Origin: Trichomonas tenax
Lineage: Eukaryota; Parabasalia; Trichomonadida; Trichomonadidae
NCBI GenBank assembly: GCA_023091735.1
Contig: JALKBU010000556.1
Location: 1-33,600, forward strand
Reading direction: 5' to 3'
Length of the DNA stretch: 33,600 nt
Part shown: positions 31,080 to 33,600 of the stretch, piece by piece
Layout of the letters: each line of letters begins with the position of its first letter
How positions within the stretch are numbered: position 1 is the stretch's first letter
Translations under genes and position numbers: made by a program
The notes under the pieces: model-generated
The model's database searches: none
What the model saw: the letters and a program-made list of their open reading frames with translations, nothing else
What the model was told of the DNA's origin: nothing

Positions 31080-31389
31080 GCTAAGGTCTAAATTTAGACC
31101 TCGAAATCGCCAATTTTTCTTTACTAACTAAAGCTCTCTTAAGACTAGCATTTAATGTATATGAGATATATGTATTATATAAATATATCATGTTTTGGCC
31201 TTTAGGAGATAGATTAAATGTTACATAGTTGTTTTCTTTAACATCTTTAGGAGTTGATGGATCTTAAGATGGTACATATCCTCTATTAGTATCACCTACC
31301 TGGACAGCGTTATCTATAATATCAAAGTAACTCTTAACCTGATGATAATTCTCAGCTGGAGTGAATTCGTTTTACTGTTCGGTATTCAT
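31080..31389 (-). pseudogene. Putative major capsid protein, N-terminal fragment with two stops (copy A)
   Basis: ATG at 31389, 27 bp after the stop of the upstream gene, exactly as in copy C. The frame reads NEFTPAENYHQVKSYFDIID, then VQVGDTNRGYVPS, and after a stop DPSTPKDVKENNYVTFNLSP. In-frame TAA codons lie at codons 6 and about 39, where copy C has Leu and Lys. Homology to copy B fades after about codon 90, near 31080. Confidence 0.6.
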
Positions 31390-31416
31390 TTAATAAAAAT
31401 CGATAATATATATAAC

Positions 31417-31863
31417 TTATAATCTTATAATTCTTACTCTTCTATTTCTAGCATGCATTGGAAACAGTCTATTATTTGTTGCTATTTCTTGTATGTTATT
31501 TATGAATTGTTTATTTTCATTTGTTTCACGTTCTCTTTCAACTGGATTTTTATTCATATCACTTGATGTAGTTGATTTCTCTAATACTTTAAGCATCTTT
31601 GCTAGTAATGCTTTATTAGATAATTGTTGATAATCATCTTCTGAATCATCATCACTATAATAGTTTTCTGATTCTGATGACATGTTATCGTCTAATATGT
31701 TTTCCAATGAACTATCAGATTTTTCTTTCTTAGAATTTAAAGGTACTTTTCTTTTACGAACTTGTATCTTACCATTTGTTTTAACAACATAATATAATGG
31801 ATGTTGAATACCACGTTCTTAATTATCTATAATTGATTGCCTTTCGGATTTACTTAAGCTCAT
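31417..31863 (-). pseudogene. SLS-type conserved gene next to the capsid gene (copy A, one stop)
   Basis: ATG at 31863 begins MSLSKSERQSIIDN followed by TAA (31821-31819), then ERGIQHPLYYVVKTNGKIQV and RKRKVPL in the same frame. The open part after 31707 has an acidic middle (SESENYYSDDDSEDD) and a conserved end with KNPVERERETNENKQF and a basic tail. The intact counterpart is at 32955-33395. It precedes the capsid gene on the same strand by 27 bp and diverges from the KRKC-type gene by 38 bp. Confidence 0.65.
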
Positions 31864-31901
31864 TTAATTATAAATAAAATCAAAAGTTTTATCTTATTAA
31901 A
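31864..31901. promoter_or_regulatory. Divergent spacer of 38 bp between two genes of the element
   Basis: Almost pure A/T (TTAATTATAAATAAAATCAA then AAGTTTTATCTTATTAAA). It must hold the start signals of both flanking genes, because there is no other room. Confidence 0.45.
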
Positions 31902-32123
31902 ATGTCGGATACAATTAACATCCAGTCTCTCAGAGATGAAATTAAACAAGAAATTCTAAAGGAATTATCAGGTGATCAATCAAAGAAAATTAAACAAGAT
32001 AAACCTAAAAGAAAGTGTACAGAAAAACAATTAGCTGCGTTGGCTGCTGGTAGACAAAAGAATCCAAGACTTCAAAAGAAACAATCTAAAGAAGAAGATT
32101 CAGAAATTGGTTATGATAATTAA
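31902..32123 (+). CDS. KRKC-type small basic protein of the element (copy A), 73 aa
   Basis: A complete frame from ATG to TAA. It begins MSDTINIQSLRDEIKQEILK, an amphipathic helix, followed by a Lys-rich core, KPKRKCTEKQLAALAAGRQK NPR, and an acidic tail. The core is repeated almost exactly in the broken copy at 32.6-32.9 kb, so it is under selection or was until recently. A basic, helix-forming core suggests DNA or capsid binding, but I know of no family to cite. Divergent from the SLS-type gene. Confidence 0.6.
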   Translation: MSDTINIQSLRDEIKQEILKELSGDQSKKIKQDKPKRKCTEKQLAALAAGRQKNPRLQKKQSKEEDSEIGYDN

Positions 32124-32138
32124 TTAAGAAATATATTA

Positions 32139-32300
32139 TTATTTTTGTATATAACTATTTAAACATTCCTTAAAGTTACAATACTTGTTATATGGATTAA
32201 TGTAATGTCCTTTGCCGTCATCACCATATAACATATAATTATTATGACAGTTCTGTTTTAATACAGTTTCTTTACAAATTAGGTTCCCCCATATAAAAAA
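32139..32300 (-). pseudogene. GDDG-type conserved protein, C-terminal fragment (copy 2)
   Basis: The minus strand reads NNYMLYGDDGKGHYINPYNK, then YCNFKECLNSYIQK and TAA, matching 30640-30523 (YRLLGDDGAGHYIKPFNPFC). The frame stays open to about 32330 without an ATG, and the N-terminal part found in copy 1 is absent. It ends 16 bp from the stop of the convergent KRKC-type gene. Confidence 0.55.
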
Positions 32301-32332
32301 TAAATTTTTGAATTGCTTACAAATTAACGTTA

Positions 32333-32385
32333 AAATTAATTTTAAAACTTATGACTTTATAAAATTTATTCAGTTTTGAAAATAA
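32333..32385 (-). repeat. Right arm of the imperfect inverted repeat
   Basis: Reverse-complement partner of 30946-31000. Immediately to its right starts the tandem-repeat region, so this may be one end of an element copy. Confidence 0.45.
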
Positions 32386-32632
32386 TTTATGACTAACTAA
32401 CTAATTAACTAAGAAAAGAAAGCGAAAGGAAATGAAGGTAAGGAAATTTTGAAAATTAATTTTAGTGGTTATGAGAGAAATTTGGAAATAATTTATGACT
32501 AACTAACTAAGAAAAGAAAGCGAAGGGCTTCGCCCCAGCCCGAAGGGCAAGGAATTTATGAAGTAGGAAATTTGAAAATTAATTTTAGTGGTTATGAGAG
32601 AAATTTGAAAAATAATTTTAGTGGTTATTCTG
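32378..32632 (+). repeat. Tandem duplication of about 110-125 bp
   Basis: The block AATAATTTATGACTAACTAA followed by GAAAAGAAAGCGAA occurs at 32380-32430 and 32488-32526. The block GAAAATTAATTTTAGTGGTT followed by ATGAGAGAAATTTG occurs at 32450-32485 and 32572-32608, with a partial third copy to 32628. The second unit contains an extra GC-rich insert at 32525-32548. Confidence 0.65.
32525..32548. other. Twin GC-rich mini-hairpins
   Basis: GGGCTTCGCCC (32525-32535) and GCCCGAAGGGC (32538-32548) each fold on a 3-base loop and are also complementary to each other. They are absent from the first copy of the tandem unit, so they look like a small insertion. Confidence 0.5.
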
Positions 32633-32901
32633 ATTTCTTCTTTTCTTCTTCTTCCTTCATTCTTTTTGCGATCCACCTCGGATTCTTCTGTCTTCCTGCA
32701 GCAAGTGCCGCTAATTGTTTTTCTGTACACTTACGTTTAGGTTTAACTGGTTTTTCCTCCGTTGCTCCTTCAACATTTTTCATTCTTTTTCGTCTTTCTT
32801 GTTTTCGTTGTTGCTTTGAGTTCGTGACCTTCGGTCTTGGAGCTAAGCTCCTTTAATATTTCTTCCTTTAATGTCGCTTTCAAAGTTTCGAAGTCTGTCA
32901 T
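32625..32901 (-). pseudogene. KRKC-type small basic protein (copy B, frameshifted)
   Basis: ATG at 32901 gives MTDFETLKATLKEEILKELS, homologous to the start of copy A. The conserved core KPKRKCTEKQLAALAAGRQK and a Glu/Lys tail ending in TAA (32627-32625) lie in another frame. The total length is not a multiple of three, so one base was gained or lost, probably near 32800-32850, next to a GGAGCTTAGCTCC palindrome. Divergent from the intact SLS-type gene 53 bp away. Confidence 0.6.
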
Positions 32902-32954
32902 GGTTTTATATTGGATAAAAATTTAAAATATTATTTTTTAATATTAATTAAATC
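32902..32954. promoter_or_regulatory. Divergent AT-rich spacer of 53 bp
   Basis: Contains AAAATATTATTTTTTAATAT then TAATTAA close to the ATG at 32955. Compare the ATPase upstream string (28448-28472). Confidence 0.4.
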
Positions 32955-33395
32955 ATGAGCTTAAGCAGATCAGAGAGAAATTCAATAATCATTAATGATG
33001 CAAAAGGAATACAACATCCATTATATTATGTAATGACTGATAAGAATGGTAAAATTCAAGTTCGTAAGAGAAAGGTTCCATTAACTAATACGTCAACTGA
33101 ATCAAAACCTGTAGTAGTTAATGAAGAAAGTAAGGAGCAAGTTACTGAACCAGTAGAAAAAGAAAATGTAACCATTTATGAATCAGTAACGAATAAAAAA
33201 CTTCTTGAGAAAATGTTAGAAGTTCTTGAACGCAGTACTGAATCAAATGATTTAAATAAAAACCCGGTTGAACGTCAAAAGGAAACAGAAGAGAATAAGA
33301 AATTTGTTTCTAACATTTCTGAACAAGTAGAAAAAGAAAAAATTATTACTCAGTCGAGAACTCCATTAAGAAGAAGAGTAAGAGTTTTACATTAA
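32955..33395 (+). CDS. SLS-type conserved protein (copy B, intact), 146 aa
   Basis: Complete from ATG to TAA. The start MSLSRSERNSIIINDAKGIQ is followed by HPLYYV, a Lys/Arg block (VRKRKVPL), an acidic variable middle, a conserved helical part (KLLEKMLEVLERSTESNDLN) and KNPVERQKETEENKKFVSNI, and an Arg-rich end (PLRRRVRVLH). No membrane segment or signal peptide. Both ends are conserved with copy A, the middle is not. It lies 27 bp upstream of the capsid gene in both copies, so it may be a minor structural or scaffold-type protein expressed with the capsid. That role is inferred from position only. Confidence 0.65.
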   Translation: MSLSRSERNSIIINDAKGIQHPLYYVMTDKNGKIQVRKRKVPLTNTSTESKPVVVNEESKEQVTEPVEKENVTIYESVTNKKLLEKMLEVLERSTESNDLNKNPVERQKETEENKKFVSNISEQVEKEKIITQSRTPLRRRVRVLH

Positions 33396-33422
33396 ATATT
33401 ATTTTTTTATCCTTAATAAAAA

Positions 33423-33600
33423 ATGGAGAACGAACAACTAAACGAATTCACACCAGCTGAGCACTATCATCAAATAAGAAGTTACTTTGATATAATAGAT
33501 AATGCGATTCAGGTTGGTGATACTAATAGACGTTATGTACCCTCAAAAGATCCAGCGTCACCGAAAGACATTAATGATAATTCTTATACAACATTTAATA
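33423..33600 (+). CDS. Putative major capsid protein, N-terminus, cut by the window edge (copy C)
   Basis: ATG at 33423 opens 59 codons to the window end without a stop: MENEQLNEFTPAEHYHQIRS, then a stretch ending PSKDPASPKDINDNS. It is the undamaged counterpart of copy A and overlaps the start of copy B's homologous part. The rest should lie to the right of the window. This copy may be intact. Confidence 0.6.
   Translation, partial: MENEQLNEFTPAEHYHQIRSYFDIIDNAIQVGDTNRRYVPSKDPASPKDINDNSYTTFN

Noticed and set aside
32503..32856. Open frames 32503-32730 (-) and 32572-32856 (+)
   Set aside because: Both are out of frame with the conserved KRKC-type core shared with 31902-32123.
8956..33600. 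Stop-codon reassignment to explain the many in-frame stops
   Set aside because: Intact genes in the same window end in TAA (684-aa gene, transporter, bromodomain gene), TAG (ankyrin gene) and TGA (RRM, BAR/SH3). Several broken genes also have frameshifts.
1..33600. CRISPR arrays, rRNA or bacterial operons
   Set aside because: No regularly spaced repeats, no rRNA-like conserved blocks, and gene content is eukaryotic.

Overview
The window looks like a piece of an AT-rich parabasalid (trichomonad) nuclear genome, most like Tritrichomonas. The reasons are the families present: BspA-type leucine-rich repeat proteins, a membrane-anchored CAP/SCP-domain protein, ankyrin-repeat proteins, beta-helix-like and other type I surface proteins, and a nucleoside transporter. 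Genes show no obvious introns, lie in AT-rich spacers, and are mixed with many decayed gene copies. Species assignment is inference. Intact host genes end in TAA, TAG and TGA, so in-frame stops elsewhere are read as nonsense mutations, not recoding. Trichomonads start genes at ATG, so starts were placed at ATG codons only.

Layout. 1-3.3 kb: mostly gene-free, with a possible gene start on the minus strand at the left edge, a polypurine tract and a small inverted/tandem repeat. 3.3-8.5 kb: three intact housekeeping-type genes, namely a two-RRM RNA-binding protein (+), a 684-aa orphan (-) and a BAR-like/double-SH3 protein (+). 9.0-14.9 kb: a graveyard of surface-protein genes: a CAP-domain protein with three nonsense codons, a large type I surface protein with stops and frameshifts, and a beta-helix-like surface protein. 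15.2-16.6 kb: a probable non-autonomous DNA transposon with 17-bp terminal inverted repeats and flanking direct repeats. 16.9-18.4 kb: an intact ankyrin-repeat protein. 18.7-23.1 kb: remnants of BspA and beta-helix proteins, including a second decayed copy of the two surface families seen at 11-15 kb. 23.9-24.6 kb: an intact small bromodomain + NET protein. 24.7-26.6 kb: glycine-rich/ankyrin debris and a broken BspA gene. 26.7-27.9 kb: an intact equilibrative nucleoside transporter.

28.2-33.6 kb (running off the right edge) differs from the rest. It holds compact, divergently and convergently arranged small genes with very short AT-rich spacers: a packaging-type (A32-like) ATPase, at least five fragments of a putative capsid-protein gene on both strands, and small conserved proteins that each occur twice. 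The fragments are inverted, duplicated and partly broken by stops. I interpret this as rearranged copies of an endogenous small DNA virus of the protist (polinton-like/virophage-like lineage), integrated as an inverted, mosaic array. The ATPase motifs are seen directly; the capsid assignment is inference from context and strand pattern. This is the most interesting part of the window.
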